From Leclercia adecarboxylata (GTDB lineage: Bacteria; Pseudomonadota; Gammaproteobacteria; Enterobacterales; Enterobacteriaceae), in assembly GCF_006874705.1 (NCBI RefSeq), contig NZ_CP035382.1, forward strand, positions 1,798,001 to 1,862,000: 64,000 bases of DNA, written 5' to 3'. Shown here in pieces: positions 23,651 through 34,046 of this stretch. The notes beneath the pieces are model-generated. The model made no database searches. It was not told where the DNA came from and saw nothing but the letters and a program-made list of their open reading frames with translations. Every line of letters begins with the position of its first letter. The stretch's first letter is position 1. A program made the translations under genes and the position numbers.

Positions 23651-23779
23651 ATCAACCGTGCTTTTTTTCACCAAAAGCCCCATCTTTTAGCCAGAAATTG
23701 CGCTAATTGTCGTTTTACCAACCACAACTATCCTGCAGATGGCATACTTACTAGCATTAAGAATCAAGGAATATGCGTT

Positions 23780-24472
23780 ATGCCTTTGAGCGCGCAACAG
23801 CTGGCGGCACAAAAAAACCTCTCCTATGTGCTGGCAGAAAAGCTGGCACAGCGGATCCTGGCGGGTGAATATCTGCCAGGCAGTATCCTGCCGGGCGAAC
23901 TGGAACTGGGTGAGCAGTTTGGCGTGAGCCGAACCGCCGTGCGTGAAGCTGTAAAAACCTTAACCGCGAAAGGGATGGTACTTCCCCGTCCGCGCATCGG
24001 TACGCGCGTTATGCCGCAGGGCAACTGGAACTTTCTCGATCAGGAGTTACTCTCCTGGTGGATGACGGAAGACAACTTCCATCAGGTCATCGACCATTTC
24101 CTGGTCATGCGCAGCAGCCTGGAGCCGCAGGCCTGTCTGCTGGCCGCCACGATCGGAACGGCAGAGCAGAAAGCGCGGTTAAATACCCTGATGGATGAGA
24201 TGGTGCATCTGAAGAAGCACTTTAACCGGGAACGCTGGATAGAAGTAGATATGGCCTGGCACGAGCATATCTATGAGATGAGCGGTAATCCGTTTCTGAC
24301 CTCTTTTGCCTCGCTCTTTCACTCTGTCTATCACACCTACTTTACGTCTATTACTCAGGACGAGGTGGTGAAGCTGGATTTACACCAGGCTATCGTTGAT
24401 GCCATTCAGGATAGCGACGGGCTGCGCGCCATGACGGCCAGCCAGGCACTGCTTGCCACACCGACACGGTAG
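23780..24472 (+). CDS. yieP: GntR/FadR-family regulator YieP
   Basis: A 230-residue transcription factor with an N-terminal winged helix-turn-helix (about residues 13-80, including GEQFGVSRTAVREAVKTL) and a C-terminal FCD ligand-binding domain (about 90-225) with metal-binding Asp and His residues (EVDMAWHEHIY). It matches E. coli YieP along its length. The effector is uncertain. The start follows AAGGAATATGCGTT and matches the E. coli N-terminus MPLSAQQLAAQ. It is divergent from the rRNA operon and upstream of hsrA, as beside K-12 rrnC. Confidence 0.94.
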   Translation: MPLSAQQLAAQKNLSYVLAEKLAQRILAGEYLPGSILPGELELGEQFGVSRTAVREAVKTLTAKGMVLPRPRIGTRVMPQGNWNFLDQELLSWWMTEDNFHQVIDHFLVMRSSLEPQACLLAATIGTAEQKARLNTLMDEMVHLKKHFNRERWIEVDMAWHEHIYEMSGNPFLTSFASLFHSVYHTYFTSITQDEVVKLDLHQAIVDAIQDSDGLRAMTASQALLATPTR

Positions 24473-24493
24473 CAACAAACAACAGGAAATCGA

Positions 24494-25921
24494 ATGACAG
24501 TAAAAAAAGCACGCAGCATGGCGGGTTTGCCATGGATCGCGGCAATGGCTTTCTTTATGCAGGCGCTGGACGCCACCATCCTTAATACCGCTCTCCCGGC
24601 GATTGCCGAAAGCCTTAACCGTTCTCCTCTGGCAATGCAGTCGGCCATCATCAGCTATACCCTTACCGTTGCGATGCTGATCCCGGTAAGCGGCTGGCTG
24701 GCCGATCGCTTTGGCACGCGGCGTGTTTTTATGTTGGCGGTCACCTTGTTTACGCTGGGCTCACTGGCCTGCGCACTATCCAGTTCGCTGGGTGAACTGG
24801 TTGTGTTCCGGGTAATTCAGGGGGTTGGCGGTGCGATGATGATGCCGGTTGCGCGCCTGGCGCTGTTACGGGCCTATCCGCGCAGCGAACTGTTGCCGGT
24901 GCTTAACTTCGTCACCATGCCCGGTCTGGTCGGGCCGATCCTCGGTCCGGTGCTGGGGGGCGTGCTGGTTACCTGGGCCAGCTGGCACTGGATATTCCTC
25001 ATTAATATTCCTATTGGGATCGCCGGTATTTTCTATGCACGCAAATTTATGCCGAACTTCACCACCCCGCGGCGCAAATTCGATATGGGCGGGTTCTTCC
25101 TGTTTGGTCTGAGCCTGGTACTGTTTTCCAGCGGCATGGAGTTGTTCGGTGAGAAAGTGGTGGCGACCTGGCTGGCCGTCTCCATCATCTTCAGCGGTAT
25201 TGTTCTTTTTCTTCTTTATATACGTCATGCGCGCCGCCATCCTACGCCGCTGATTTCACTCTCGCTGTTTAACACGCGCACCTTCTCGGTAGGCATTGCC
25301 GGAAATATCGCTTCACGCCTGGGTACCGGCTGTGTTCCTTTCCTGATGCCGCTGATGTTGCAGGTCGGGTTCGGTTATCCGGCGCTGATTGCGGGCTGCA
25401 TGATGGCGCCCACGGCGGTGGGGTCGATCCTGGCTAAATCCGGCGTGACCCAGCTGTTACGCCGCCTGGGATACCGCCGGACGCTGGTCGGGGTGACGGT
25501 GTTTATCGGCGTGATGATTGCGCAATTTTCACTCCAGTCGGCAGCGCTGCCGGTGTGGATGCTGATCCTGCCGCTGTTTGTACTGGGGATGGCAATGTCC
25601 ATCCAGTTCACCTCAATGAACACCATTACCCTTGCCGACCTCAGCGACGAGAACGCCAGCGGCGGTAACAGCATGCTGGCAGTCACGCAGCAGCTGTCGA
25701 TCAGTCTGGGGGTTGCGGTCAGTGCGGCGGTATTGCGTTTTTACGAAGGGTTCGACAGTAACAACACTGTCGAACAGTTCCACTCCACCTTTATCACCAT
25801 GGGCGTGCTAACGGTGGTTTCTGCCCTGGTCTTTATGCTGTTAAAACCGAAAGATGGTCGTAACCTCATCAAAGAACGGCACAAACCTAAACCGACCCGC
25901 GTTCCATCAGAACAGGAGTAA
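24494..25921 (+). CDS. hsrA: MFS transporter HsrA (YieO), DHA2 drug:H+ antiporter family
   Basis: A 475-residue inner-membrane transporter with about 14 predicted transmembrane segments. Family signatures include [17 protein letters not shown] in helix 1 and the motif A-type loop [13 protein letters not shown] between helices 2 and 3. It resembles the EmrB/QacA exporters; the E. coli protein was named for effects on homocysteine resistance, and its true substrate is unsettled. It starts 21 bp after yieP, so the two are probably one operon. Its 3' end overlaps the convergent rbsR by 35 bp. Confidence 0.92.
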   Translation: MTVKKARSMAGLPWIAAMAFFMQALDATILNTALPAIAESLNRSPLAMQSAIISYTLTVAMLIPVSGWLADRFGTRRVFMLAVTLFTLGSLACALSSSLGELVVFRVIQGVGGAMMMPVARLALLRAYPRSELLPVLNFVTMPGLVGPILGPVLGGVLVTWASWHWIFLINIPIGIAGIFYARKFMPNFTTPRRKFDMGGFFLFGLSLVLFSSGMELFGEKVVATWLAVSIIFSGIVLFLLYIRHARRHPTPLISLSLFNTRTFSVGIAGNIASRLGTGCVPFLMPLMLQVGFGYPALIAGCMMAPTAVGSILAKSGVTQLLRRLGYRRTLVGVTVFIGVMIAQFSLQSAALPVWMLILPLFVLGMAMSIQFTSMNTITLADLSDENASGGNSMLAVTQQLSISLGVAVSAAVLRFYEGFDSNNTVEQFHSTFITMGVLTVVSALVFMLLKPKDGRNLIKERHKPKPTRVPSEQE

Positions 25922-26879
25922 GCTGCAGCCGCTGTTGTTGCAGCCCGGGCTGGGCGATTCGATGGATTAACACGTCAATCGCCAGCTCGCCCAGTTCATC
26001 CTTTGGCTGATGAATGGTGGTGAGCGGCGGCGTCATATACTGCGCCAGTTCGATATCGTCATACCCCACCACGGCGATATCATCCGGGACACGGAGTCCC
26101 GCCTGATAGAGCGCCTGATAAGCTCCCACCGCCATCGCATCGTTACCGATAAAGACCGCCTGCGGGCGATCTTTCTGCGCCAGTAACGACTGCATCGCCT
26201 CAAACCCGCCGCTGAATTCAAAGTCACCGGTAATTTGATAGCCGTCAGGCACAGGCAGACCGGCGCGCGCCATCGCGACCAGAAAGCCCTCCAGCCGCAG
26301 GCGGGCAGGGGTTTTATCCAGCGGACCGGTAATACAGGCGATGCGGGTATGGCCCTTATCAATCAGATGCTGTGTCGCCATGTCCCCGCCCAGCAGCGAG
26401 TTATCCTGAATCAGGTCGCTGGTACCGTCGAACGGTGCCCAGTCCATCATCACCGTGGGAACGGAAGGGTAACGCTGCATAATCTCGGGTGAGGGTTGAT
26501 GCGTTTCGGTACACAGGAGTAATAACCCGTCGACGCGCTTTTGCATCAGCGTCTCCAGGTTACGGTTCATGCGCTGCTCGTCGCCTTCGGTATTGCAGAG
26601 CACCAGGCTGTAGCCGCGCTCAAAACAGCTGCGCTCCACGCCGCGCACCAGCTCAGAGTAAAAGGGGTTGGTACTGGCGGTGATGAGCATGCCAATGGTG
26701 CGGGTCTGGTTGAGCTTCAGACTGCGCGCCAGGGCGGAAGGTGCATAATTGAGGGATTTAACTGCGGCTTCAACCTTCTCCCGGATCGCCTCGCTGACGA
26801 AGCGATCGTTATTAATGACATGGGAGACCGTCGAAGTAGAGACGCCCGCCATGCGGGCGACATCTTTCATTGTGGCCAA
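25887..26879 (-). CDS. rbsR: Ribose operon repressor RbsR (LacI family)
   Basis: A 330-residue LacI-type repressor. The DNA-binding head reads [25 protein letters not shown] and is followed by the hinge helix (SALARSLK) and a periplasmic-binding-protein-like ribose-sensing core. It represses rbsDACBK, and palindromes of the expected type (AGCGAAACGTTTCGCT) lie upstream of rbsD. It is the last gene of the operon, 3 bp after rbsK, so the repressor controls its own synthesis. The 3' end overlaps the convergent hsrA. Confidence 0.96.
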   Translation of the reverse strand: MATMKDVARMAGVSTSTVSHVINNDRFVSEAIREKVEAAVKSLNYAPSALARSLKLNQTRTIGMLITASTNPFYSELVRGVERSCFERGYSLVLCNTEGDEQRMNRNLETLMQKRVDGLLLLCTETHQPSPEIMQRYPSVPTVMMDWAPFDGTSDLIQDNSLLGGDMATQHLIDKGHTRIACITGPLDKTPARLRLEGFLVAMARAGLPVPDGYQITGDFEFSGGFEAMQSLLAQKDRPQAVFIGNDAMAVGAYQALYQAGLRVPDDIAVVGYDDIELAQYMTPPLTTIHQPKDELGELAIDVLIHRIAQPGLQQQRLQLTPVLMERGSV

Positions 26880-26882
26880 ACG

Positions 26883-27812
26883 CTACCTCTGCTGACTGAA
26901 AAATTCATCGATCTCATTGCGCCATGGTACAGAAGGCTGTGCGCCAGGGCGCGTTACCGCAATGGCCGCCGCCGCATGGGCAAAACGGATCGCGGTGTCC
27001 AGCGGCTCACCTTCCAGCAGCGCCGTGACCAGCGCACCATTAAAGGTATCGCCCGCCGCGATGGTATCGACAGCTTTCACCTTAAAGCCGGGAATGCGAC
27101 GACCTTCTCCCTCAACGCTGGCCCATACGCCACGGCTGCCAAGGGTAATGATGACCGTACCGATGCCTTTCTGGTGCAGGGCTTTCGCCGCGCGCGCCGC
27201 ATCGTCATCGTTTTCAACGCGAATGCCCGTCAGCTTTTCGGCTTCGGTTTCGTTAGGGGTGATGATATCCACCAGCGCCAGCAGCTCGTCTGATAATACA
27301 CGGGCAGGCGCGGGATTAAGTACGACAGTGGTATGATTTTCATGGGCAATTTTTGCCGCCGCCAGCACGCTTTCTACCGGCGATTCCAGCTGCATCAGCA
27401 GGGCGTCGGCATCGGCGATACGCGCCTGTTGCGCCACCACGCGTTCCGGCGTTAGCGCCGCATTGGCACCCGCATGAATACCGATGACATTCTCACCTTC
27501 CGCGTTGACGAAAATCAGCGCCACGCCGGTTGATTCGCCTTCCACCACACTGACCGGTGCAATATCGATGTTGTCGCTTGCCAGCTGTTTACGCACGCGC
27601 TCACCGGTATCGTCATCGCCGGTACAGGCGATAAAGGCGATGTTGGCACCGCTGCGTCCGGCTGCGACCGCCTGGTTTGCGCCCTTGCCGCCAAAGGCGA
27701 CCTGATAGCGATGACCCGTTACGGTCTCGCCCGGCGTCGGGAAAGCCTCAAGGTTAAGAATGTGATCGGCATTAATACTGCCAAGGACGACGAGCTTACC
27801 TGCGGTTTTCAT
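26883..27812 (-). CDS. rbsK: Ribokinase
   Basis: A 309-residue PfkB-family sugar kinase phosphorylating D-ribose to ribose-5-phosphate. The N-terminal signature GGKGANQAVAAGRSG and the C-terminal catalytic signature DTIAAGDTFNGAL (anion hole and catalytic Asp) are intact, as are VVLGSINADH and ITPNETEAEKLTG. The start MKTAGKLVVLG is aligned to the E. coli length; two ATGs one and five codons upstream are possible. A hairpin-containing gap of about 100 bp separates it from rbsB. Confidence 0.95.
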   Translation of the reverse strand: MKTAGKLVVLGSINADHILNLEAFPTPGETVTGHRYQVAFGGKGANQAVAAGRSGANIAFIACTGDDDTGERVRKQLASDNIDIAPVSVVEGESTGVALIFVNAEGENVIGIHAGANAALTPERVVAQQARIADADALLMQLESPVESVLAAAKIAHENHTTVVLNPAPARVLSDELLALVDIITPNETEAEKLTGIRVENDDDAARAAKALHQKGIGTVIITLGSRGVWASVEGEGRRIPGFKVKAVDTIAAGDTFNGALVTALLEGEPLDTAIRFAHAAAAIAVTRPGAQPSVPWRNEIDEFFSQQR

Positions 27813-27832
27813 CATTGAAGTGTCCATCAGAG

Positions 27833-27911
27833 AGCGCCACCGGAGTTACCCGGTGGCGTATGCCACGCTTTTCTTTATATATTGTCCCTCAGGCAGCCGG
27901 GAGCTGCCTGA
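27833..27911 (-). repeat. Intercistronic hairpins between rbsB and rbsK
   Basis: Two inverted repeats fill the gap: CGCCACCGG..CCGGTGGCG (about 27836-27858) and TCAGGCAGC..GCTGCCTGA (27889-27911). Neither has a strong U tract, so they look like transcript-stabilising or attenuating hairpins that would favour rbsB, whose product is needed in excess, over rbsK and rbsR. Confidence 0.6.
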
Positions 27912-27919
27912 ATCGCATA

Positions 27920-28810
27920 TTACTGCTTGATGACCAGTTTCAGGTCAACAGGGTATTTGGCCTGAACTTTCTCGCCCTTCAGCACTTTGTCAGCAGTCTG
28001 CACGCCAGTCGCGCCGATCTGCTCCGGAAGCTGAGCAATGGTCGCAGCCAGTTTGCCATCGTTTACCGCTTTTTCACCATCAGGCGTGCCGTCAAATCCA
28101 ACCACCATCACATCAGATTTACCGGCGGTCTGCAGGGCACGCAGCGCGCCCAGCGCCATTTCATCGTTCTGTGCGAATACCGCTTTAACGTCCGGGTGAG
28201 CGGTCAGCAGGTTCTGCATCACGTTCAGACCCTTAGTACGGTCGAAATCTGCCGGCTGGCTGGCCAGCACGTTGAATTTGTGGGCCGCAACGGCCTGCTG
28301 GAAGCCTTCACCACGCTCACGCGCTGCGGAAGTCCCGGCGATGCCCTGCAGTTCGATAACTTTGGCGCCTTCACCCGCTTTCTTAGCGATATAGTCACCG
28401 GCGATTTTGCCGCCCAGCACGTTATCAGAGGCAATGTGGCTGACCACTTCGCCTTTAGACGCCTGACGGTCCAGGGTGATCACCGGGATGTTTGCCTGGT
28501 TTGCCATCTTCACGGCGTTACCTACCGCATCGGAATCGGTCGGGTTGATCAGCAGAATTTTGGTGCCACGAACGGTTAAGTCCTGCACGTTAGCCAGCTC
28601 TTTCGCCGGGTTGTTCTGGGAGTCCAGGATCACCAGGTTGTAGCCCAGTTTGTCGGCTTCTTTCTGCGCGCCATCCTTCAGGGAGACGAAGAACGGGTTG
28701 TTCAGGGTAGAAACCACCAGCGCGATGGTGTCCTTCGCCATGGCGTTTGCACTCACGGTTGCGCTCAGCGCGACAGCAGAAACCAGGGTAGCCAGTTTTT
28801 TCATGTTCAT
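27920..28810 (-). CDS. rbsB: Ribose ABC transporter periplasmic binding protein
   Basis: A 296-residue secreted protein, nearly identical to E. coli RbsB, that captures D-ribose for RbsAC and for Trg-mediated chemotaxis. The signal peptide runs [20 protein letters not shown] to about residue 25 (ANAMA), then mature [16 protein letters not shown]. Ligand-domain landmarks are [20 protein letters not shown] and [15 protein letters not shown]. The gene lies 27 bp after rbsC. Confidence 0.97.
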   Translation of the reverse strand: MNMKKLATLVSAVALSATVSANAMAKDTIALVVSTLNNPFFVSLKDGAQKEADKLGYNLVILDSQNNPAKELANVQDLTVRGTKILLINPTDSDAVGNAVKMANQANIPVITLDRQASKGEVVSHIASDNVLGGKIAGDYIAKKAGEGAKVIELQGIAGTSAARERGEGFQQAVAAHKFNVLASQPADFDRTKGLNVMQNLLTAHPDVKAVFAQNDEMALGALRALQTAGKSDVMVVGFDGTPDGEKAVNDGKLAATIAQLPEQIGATGVQTADKVLKGEKVQAKYPVDLKLVIKQ

Positions 28811-28837
28811 ATCAAAGATGTCCTGTAGTGTCGTCAG

Positions 28838-29803
28838 TTACTGTTTTTTGTTGTCTACCAGTACCGCCAGCAAAATCACTACCGCTTTGACGATCATCTG
28901 GTAATAGGAAGAAACACCTAACAAATTCAAACCATTGTTCAGGAAGCCAAGGATCAGCGCACCGATCAGCGTCCCCACGATACGACCTTTACCCCCCGCC
29001 AGGCTGGTACCGCCGAGCACCACCGCAGCGATGGCGTCCAGCTCATAACCGGTACCCGCCGTTGGCTGGGCAGAGGAGAGACGAGCCACCTCGATAATGC
29101 CCGCCAGCGAGGCCAGCAGGCCGCACAGGGAGTAGACGATAATTTTGACTTTATTGACGCTGATACCGGACAGACGCGTTGCCGCTTCGTTACCGCCCAG
29201 AGCATAGATATAGCGACCGAGACGGGTGTGATGCAGCATGTACCACGCCGCCAGGAACACCAGACCCATGATCCAGACCGGCGTCGGGATACCCAGCGGG
29301 CGGCCGATACCGAACCAGCCAAACAGATCGGCATTGTCGGTGAAGCCGGTGTTAACCGGGCTGCCGTTGGTGTAGACCATGGTCACACCGCGCAGCAGCA
29401 GCATCATCACCAGGGTAGCAATAAACGCCTGCACGCGGCCTTTCGCCACAATCATTCCGGTGACAGCACCAATTGCGGCACCCAGCGCCAGCGCCGCTGC
29501 TACGGCCACCAGCGCGTTGACTTCAATCCCTACAATTGAAGCGGCAACCGCGCCGGTGAGCGCCAGCAGGGAACCGACGGACAGGTCGATACCCGACGTC
29601 AAAATCACCAGCGTCATCCCTACCGCCATAATGGCGTTGACGGAAGTCTGCTGAAGAATGTTGAACAGGTTATTAACGGTAAAAAAGTTCGGGCTCATGG
29701 TGGAGACAATCGCGATCAGCACCAGCAGGGCAATCAGCGATTTTTGTTCCAGCAGCCATGCCTTAGTGAAATAACGGCGTCCAGAAACAGCCTGGGTAGT
29801 CAT
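28838..29803 (-). CDS. rbsC: Ribose ABC transporter permease
   Basis: A 321-residue inner-membrane permease with about ten hydrophobic segments. It belongs to the BPD_transp_2 family, and MAVGMTLVILTSGIDLSVGSLLALTGAV is the typical early signature. The cytoplasmic coupling region near VVLGGTSLAGGKGRIVGT contacts RbsA. It starts 4 bp after the rbsA stop. Length equals E. coli RbsC. Confidence 0.96.
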   Translation of the reverse strand: MTTQAVSGRRYFTKAWLLEQKSLIALLVLIAIVSTMSPNFFTVNNLFNILQQTSVNAIMAVGMTLVILTSGIDLSVGSLLALTGAVAASIVGIEVNALVAVAAALALGAAIGAVTGMIVAKGRVQAFIATLVMMLLLRGVTMVYTNGSPVNTGFTDNADLFGWFGIGRPLGIPTPVWIMGLVFLAAWYMLHHTRLGRYIYALGGNEAATRLSGISVNKVKIIVYSLCGLLASLAGIIEVARLSSAQPTAGTGYELDAIAAVVLGGTSLAGGKGRIVGTLIGALILGFLNNGLNLLGVSSYYQMIVKAVVILLAVLVDNKKQ

Positions 29804-29807
29804 CTTC

Positions 29808-31313
29808 TTACTCCTGATCCACGCGATTAAGCTTGCCCACAGCGGCAGCCATCAGAATTTCCTGGGTGGCCTGCTCGCGACTGAATTCACCGCCGAGATG
29901 CCCTTCATGCATGACGATAATGCGATCGCTCATGCCTAATACCTCTGGCATCTCGGAAGAGACCAGAATGATGCTCAGCCCGTCAGCCTTAAACTGGTTG
30001 ATGAGCTGATAAATCTCTTTCTTCGCGCCAACGTCCACGCCGCGGGTTGGCTCATCGAGGATCAGCACTTTCGGACGGGTCATCAGGCCGCGGGCAATCG
30101 CCACTTTCTGCTGATTACCGCCCGAAAGCAGACCGATAGCCTGTTCCATCGACGGGGTTTTGACGTTGAAGAGGCGGATAAAATCACTGACGGCCTGCTG
30201 TTCGTCTTTATGCTTCAGACCCCCGCCGCTGCGGCTGAAGTAGCGCAGCGCGGTCAGGGACATGTTCTCTTTCACCGACATGCCCAACACCAGGCCATCG
30301 CGCTTACGGTCTTCGGAGATGTAGACGATGCCGTTCGCCAGGCCATCCTGCGGTGTACGGGTGATAACTTCATGCCCATCAAGGGTGACGTATCCGCTGG
30401 CGCGTGGACTGGCGCCATACAGCACTTTCATCAGCTCGGTACGTCCGGCCCCCATCAGCCCGGCCACGCCAAGGATCTCCCCCTGACGCAGGATAAAGCT
30501 GACATCATTCACCCCAGGGCCGCAGAGATTATCGACCTTCAGACGTATATCGCCCGGGGCCTTATCGATACGCGGATACTGGTCTTCCAGCTTACGGCCC
30601 ACCATCATCTCAATCAGCGTGTCTTCGGTGAGGGTCACCACTTCACGCTCGGCAATAAACTGCCCGTCGCGGAAGACGGTCACGTCATCGCAGATCTCGA
30701 AAATCTCTTTCATACGGTGGGAGATGTAGACGATGCCGCGCCCCTGCGCTTTCAGCTCGCGGATCACGCGGAACAGGGAGTCGGTTTCGGTATCGGTGAG
30801 GGCGTCGGTCGGCTCATCCATCACAATGACCCGGGATTCGAAGCTCAGTACCTTGGCGATCTCCACCATCTGCTGATCGCCAATGGAGAGTTCGCCCACC
30901 AGCCGATCGCTTTTAAAGCGCAGATTCAGCTTCGCCAGCAGCTTGTCGGCTTCGGCATACATCTGTTTCCAGTCGATTTTGCCAAAGCGGTTAACGAACT
31001 CACGACCCAGGAAGATGTTCTCCGCGATGGACAGCTGCGGAATGAGGTTCAGCTCCTGGTGAATGATGCCAATCCCGGCTTCCTGGGAAGATTTCGGGCC
31101 GTTGAAGGTGGTCTCTTTTCCCAGCCACAGTAGCGAACCGGCGTCGCGTTGATAGATGCCGGTCAGCACCTTCATCATCGTGGATTTGCCGGCGCCGTTT
31201 TCACCCACCAGCGCCATCACGCGGCCGGCGTAGACATTCAGTGCGGCGCCAGAGAGAGCTTTAACGCCCGGGAACGACTTATCGATCCCTTTCAGTTGCA
31301 GGAGTGCGTCCAT
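29808..31313 (-). CDS. rbsA: Ribose ABC transporter ATPase (two nucleotide-binding domains)
   Basis: A 501-residue fused ATPase. The first half has Walker [10 protein letters not shown], signature [14 protein letters not shown] and Walker [12 protein letters not shown]. The second has a degenerate Walker A region ([10 protein letters not shown]), signature [14 protein letters not shown] and Walker [12 protein letters not shown], so only the first site is expected to have a classical P-loop, as in E. coli. The start [10 protein letters not shown] matches the family; a frame extending 15 codons upstream overlaps rbsD and is not used. Confidence 0.96.
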   Translation of the reverse strand: MDALLQLKGIDKSFPGVKALSGAALNVYAGRVMALVGENGAGKSTMMKVLTGIYQRDAGSLLWLGKETTFNGPKSSQEAGIGIIHQELNLIPQLSIAENIFLGREFVNRFGKIDWKQMYAEADKLLAKLNLRFKSDRLVGELSIGDQQMVEIAKVLSFESRVIVMDEPTDALTDTETDSLFRVIRELKAQGRGIVYISHRMKEIFEICDDVTVFRDGQFIAEREVVTLTEDTLIEMMVGRKLEDQYPRIDKAPGDIRLKVDNLCGPGVNDVSFILRQGEILGVAGLMGAGRTELMKVLYGASPRASGYVTLDGHEVITRTPQDGLANGIVYISEDRKRDGLVLGMSVKENMSLTALRYFSRSGGGLKHKDEQQAVSDFIRLFNVKTPSMEQAIGLLSGGNQQKVAIARGLMTRPKVLILDEPTRGVDVGAKKEIYQLINQFKADGLSIILVSSEMPEVLGMSDRIIVMHEGHLGGEFSREQATQEILMAAAVGKLNRVDQE

Positions 31314-31320
31314 GATGGCC

Positions 31321-31740
31321 TCAGAAGGTGACGCCAGCACAGAGAATGATATTCGCATACGGGGAACACTCCCCGCTGCGGATAACCGCCTGGCTGTCAG
31401 CGGTATTTTTCTTGAACTGCTCGTGCGTTATGTAGCTTATTTTTATGGTGTTTCCCTGGTGTTGTTGCAGTTGCTTGATATGGCCAAGCAACGTTTCGTG
31501 GAGCTGCGGATTATGTTGTTGGATTTCCGTTGCGAGAATGGCTTCCTCAACCTGCATCTCGGTTGTCACCACATCCAGCACCTGCATAAACGAGGGCACG
31601 CCCTGGGTTAACGCCAGATCAATACGCGTTGTGCTGTGGGGAATGGGTAAACCCGCATCACACACCACCAGCGTATCGGTATGCCCAAGACGGGAGATGA
31701 CCGATGAGACTTCAGAGTTGAGTACCGTGCCTTTCTTCAT
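31321..31740 (-). CDS. rbsD: D-ribose pyranase
   Basis: A 139-residue cytoplasmic enzyme interconverting beta-pyranose and furanose forms of ribose so that ribokinase can use the sugar. The catalytic histidine lies in [18 protein letters not shown] (His20, Asp28), and the C-terminal [16 protein letters not shown] completes the active site. It is the first gene of rbsDACBKR, immediately downstream of the RbsR operator. Confidence 0.96.
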   Translation of the reverse strand: MKKGTVLNSEVSSVISRLGHTDTLVVCDAGLPIPHSTTRIDLALTQGVPSFMQVLDVVTTEMQVEEAILATEIQQHNPQLHETLLGHIKQLQQHQGNTIKISYITHEQFKKNTADSQAVIRSGECSPYANIILCAGVTF

Positions 31741-31754
31741 ATTCTTGCTCCACT

Positions 31755-31770
31755 AGCGAAACGTTTCGCT
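31755..31770 (-). promoter_or_regulatory. RbsR operator at the rbs promoter
   Basis: AGCGAAACGTTTCGCT is a perfect 16-bp palindrome of the LacI/GalR type and matches the E. coli rbs operator core. It lies 15 bp upstream of the rbsD ATG on the transcribed side. Confidence 0.88.
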
Positions 31771-31835
31771 GGCGTCAGTTTAATCTCACCGATGCGCAGA
31801 AAACCACCATGGCGTTGCAGATTTGTGATCGTCGT

Positions 31836-31847
31836 CGAAACGTTTCG
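31836..31847. promoter_or_regulatory. Second RbsR-like operator
   Basis: CGAAACGTTTCG, a perfect 12-bp palindrome identical to the core of the operator at 31755, lies 79 bp centre to centre upstream of it. It could allow repression by DNA looping. No other gene starts near it. Confidence 0.6.
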
Positions 31848-31883
31848 CTAAGTGAAATGAGGGAGGGATTTAAGAGGGGATTT

Positions 31884-31950
31884 GCCGGGTGGCGCTGCGC
31901 TTACCCGGCCTACAAAACCGTAGGCCCGCGCAAGCGAAGCGCCGCCGGGC
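31884..31950. repeat. BIME (paired REP elements)
   Basis: Two REP palindromes face each other (GCCGGGTGGCGCTGCG..ACCCGGCCTAC and GTAGGCCCG..CGCCGGGC) between rbsD and the kup stop codon, separated by AAAAC. Confidence 0.8.
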
Positions 31951-31955
31951 ACTAA

Positions 31956-33824
31956 CTAAATCTCGACCTGGGTCCCTAACTCAATCACGCGGTTAGGCGG
32001 GATCTCGAACTGGTCGGGCGCACGCAGGGCGTTACGCTGGAGGATAAGATAGAGCTTGCCGCGCAGGCGCAGATACCACGGACGTTTACCGATGATCAGC
32101 GACTCGTGCGACATAAAGAACGAGGTTTCCATCATTCGGCAGCTTAAGCCTTCCAGACCGCAGCGGTGGAACACCTCTTCCACGTTCGGGGTTTCGCGCC
32201 AGCCGTAGCTGGCCACCACCCGCCAGAAGGTGGGCGACAGCTGCTCTATCTGCACGCGGCGAACGTTATGCACGTACGGCGCATCTTCCGTTCGCAGGGT
32301 CAGCAGGATCACCCGCTCGTGCAGCACCTTATTGTGCTTGAGGTTGTGCATCAGGGCAAAGGGGATCACGTTCAGCGCGCGCGACATATAGACCGCGGTG
32401 CCAGGCACGCGCACCGGCGGAGATTTCTCCAGCGAGGCAATCATCGCCTCGAGAGAATTACCGTGTTCGTGCATCCGGCGCAGCAGGCGGAAACGCTCGC
32501 TCTTCCAGGTGGTCATCACCAGGAACATCACCATCCCCAGCGTCAACGGCAGCCAGCCGCCGGAGACAATCTTGTCGAGGTTAGCTGAGAACAGCGGCAC
32601 GTCAATACAGAGGAAGCCAACCAGAATCATCCCCACGAGGAATTTATTCCAGTGCCAGTTCCGGTAGGCCACCGTAGTGGAGAGGATTGAAGTCAGCACC
32701 ATCGTCCCGGTAACGGCTATACCGTAGGCGGCCGCCAGGTTACTGGAGTGTTCAAAGCTGACGATAACAATCACCACCGCGAAATAGAGCAGCCAGTTAA
32801 TGAACGGGATGTAGATCTGGCCCGACTCCATCTCCGACGTATGAATGATGCGCATCGGGGAGAGATAACCCAGACGTACCGCCTGACGCGTCAGGGAGAA
32901 GACGCCTGAAATCACCGCCTGGGAGGCAATCACCGTTGCCAGCGTCGCGAGGATCAGCATCGGCACCAGCGCCCAGTCCGGCGCCAGCAGGAAGAACGGG
33001 TTTTTAATCGCTTCCGGATGTTTGAGCAGCAGCGCACCCTGACCGAAGTAGTTCAGCACCAGCGATGGCAGCACCACAATAAACCATGCCACGCGAATAG
33101 GCAGTTTGCCGAAATGCCCCATATCGGCATACAGCGCTTCAACCCCGGTGATGGACAGCACCACGGCACCCAGCGCAATAAACGATACAGTTTTGTATTC
33201 GAGGAAGAAGTGCACTGCCCACATCGGGTTCAGCGCATGCAGCACGTCCGGGTTAGCAATAATGCTGCGTAACCCCAGCACCGCCAGGATCAGGAACCAG
33301 GCGAGCATAATTGGCGCGAAGAGTTTCCCCACCAGCCCGGTACCGTGTTTCTGAATCACAAACAGCAGGGTCAGCACAATAATGGCCAGCGGAACCACCC
33401 ACTCATCGAGCTGCGGCGCGATAATCTCCAGCCCTTCGATTGCCGACAGCACGGAGATCGCCGGCGTGATCACCACTTCGCCATAGAAGAAGCTGCCACC
33501 AATCAACCCGATAATGACCAGGAAAGAGGTCATCTTGGGCGAGGTGTTGCGCCCGGCCAGCGACATCAAGGTCAGGATCCCACCTTCACCGGCGTTATCA
33601 GCACGCATGACGAAGGAGAGATATTTAACGGAGACGACTAAGATAAGGAGCCAAAAGATGAGAGACAAAAAACCAAAAACAGCGTCGCGTTCCACGCCAA
33701 AACCAAACTGACCGGACAAACATTCACGAAGCGTATAAAGCGGGCTGGTACCGATATCACCGTAGACAACCCCGATCGCCGCAAGCGTGATTGCGGGTAA
33801 TGATTGCTTATTATCAGTGCTCAT
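31956..33824 (-). CDS. kup: Low-affinity potassium transporter Kup (TrkD)
   Basis: A 622-residue inner-membrane K+:H+ symporter of the KUP/HAK family. The start [32 protein letters not shown] contains the conserved [10 protein letters not shown] signature. About twelve transmembrane helices fill residues 15-460, followed by a soluble C-terminal tail. Length matches E. coli Kup. It lies between rbs and ravA, divergent from ravA, as in E. coli. The roughly 220-bp divergent region shows no element I can name with confidence. Confidence 0.96.
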   Translation of the reverse strand: MSTDNKQSLPAITLAAIGVVYGDIGTSPLYTLRECLSGQFGFGVERDAVFGFLSLIFWLLILVVSVKYLSFVMRADNAGEGGILTLMSLAGRNTSPKMTSFLVIIGLIGGSFFYGEVVITPAISVLSAIEGLEIIAPQLDEWVVPLAIIVLTLLFVIQKHGTGLVGKLFAPIMLAWFLILAVLGLRSIIANPDVLHALNPMWAVHFFLEYKTVSFIALGAVVLSITGVEALYADMGHFGKLPIRVAWFIVVLPSLVLNYFGQGALLLKHPEAIKNPFFLLAPDWALVPMLILATLATVIASQAVISGVFSLTRQAVRLGYLSPMRIIHTSEMESGQIYIPFINWLLYFAVVIVIVSFEHSSNLAAAYGIAVTGTMVLTSILSTTVAYRNWHWNKFLVGMILVGFLCIDVPLFSANLDKIVSGGWLPLTLGMVMFLVMTTWKSERFRLLRRMHEHGNSLEAMIASLEKSPPVRVPGTAVYMSRALNVIPFALMHNLKHNKVLHERVILLTLRTEDAPYVHNVRRVQIEQLSPTFWRVVASYGWRETPNVEEVFHRCGLEGLSCRMMETSFFMSHESLIIGKRPWYLRLRGKLYLILQRNALRAPDQFEIPPNRVIELGTQVEI

Positions 33825-34046
33825 AGACTAGTCTTTTCGTTTATATAACAAATGTGTGCTTAGTCCCTTGGCCCACAAAAAGCGCACAGTATGCACGATT
33901 AATCGTAGAATCGTACCCCTAAATGCGCCGTCATTAACATAGCGCAAAGAAAATAGCACCGTAGTTCAGTCTATTACCAGCCCCGAACGAAACGTCTATA
34001 CTCGCTTCAATTAGCCGGGTTTACGGCGAAAGGATGCAAAACAATT

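Noticed and set aside
25887..25921. Overlap of hsrA and rbsR ends as a sign of frameshift
   Set aside because: Both proteins have normal full length and C-termini, so the 35-bp convergent overlap is genuine.
31884..31950. Possible CRISPR-like repeats
   Set aside because: The GC-rich palindromes here and at 7274, 18208, 41403, 49903 and 57221 are REP/BIME elements. They are not evenly spaced and there are no spacers or cas genes.
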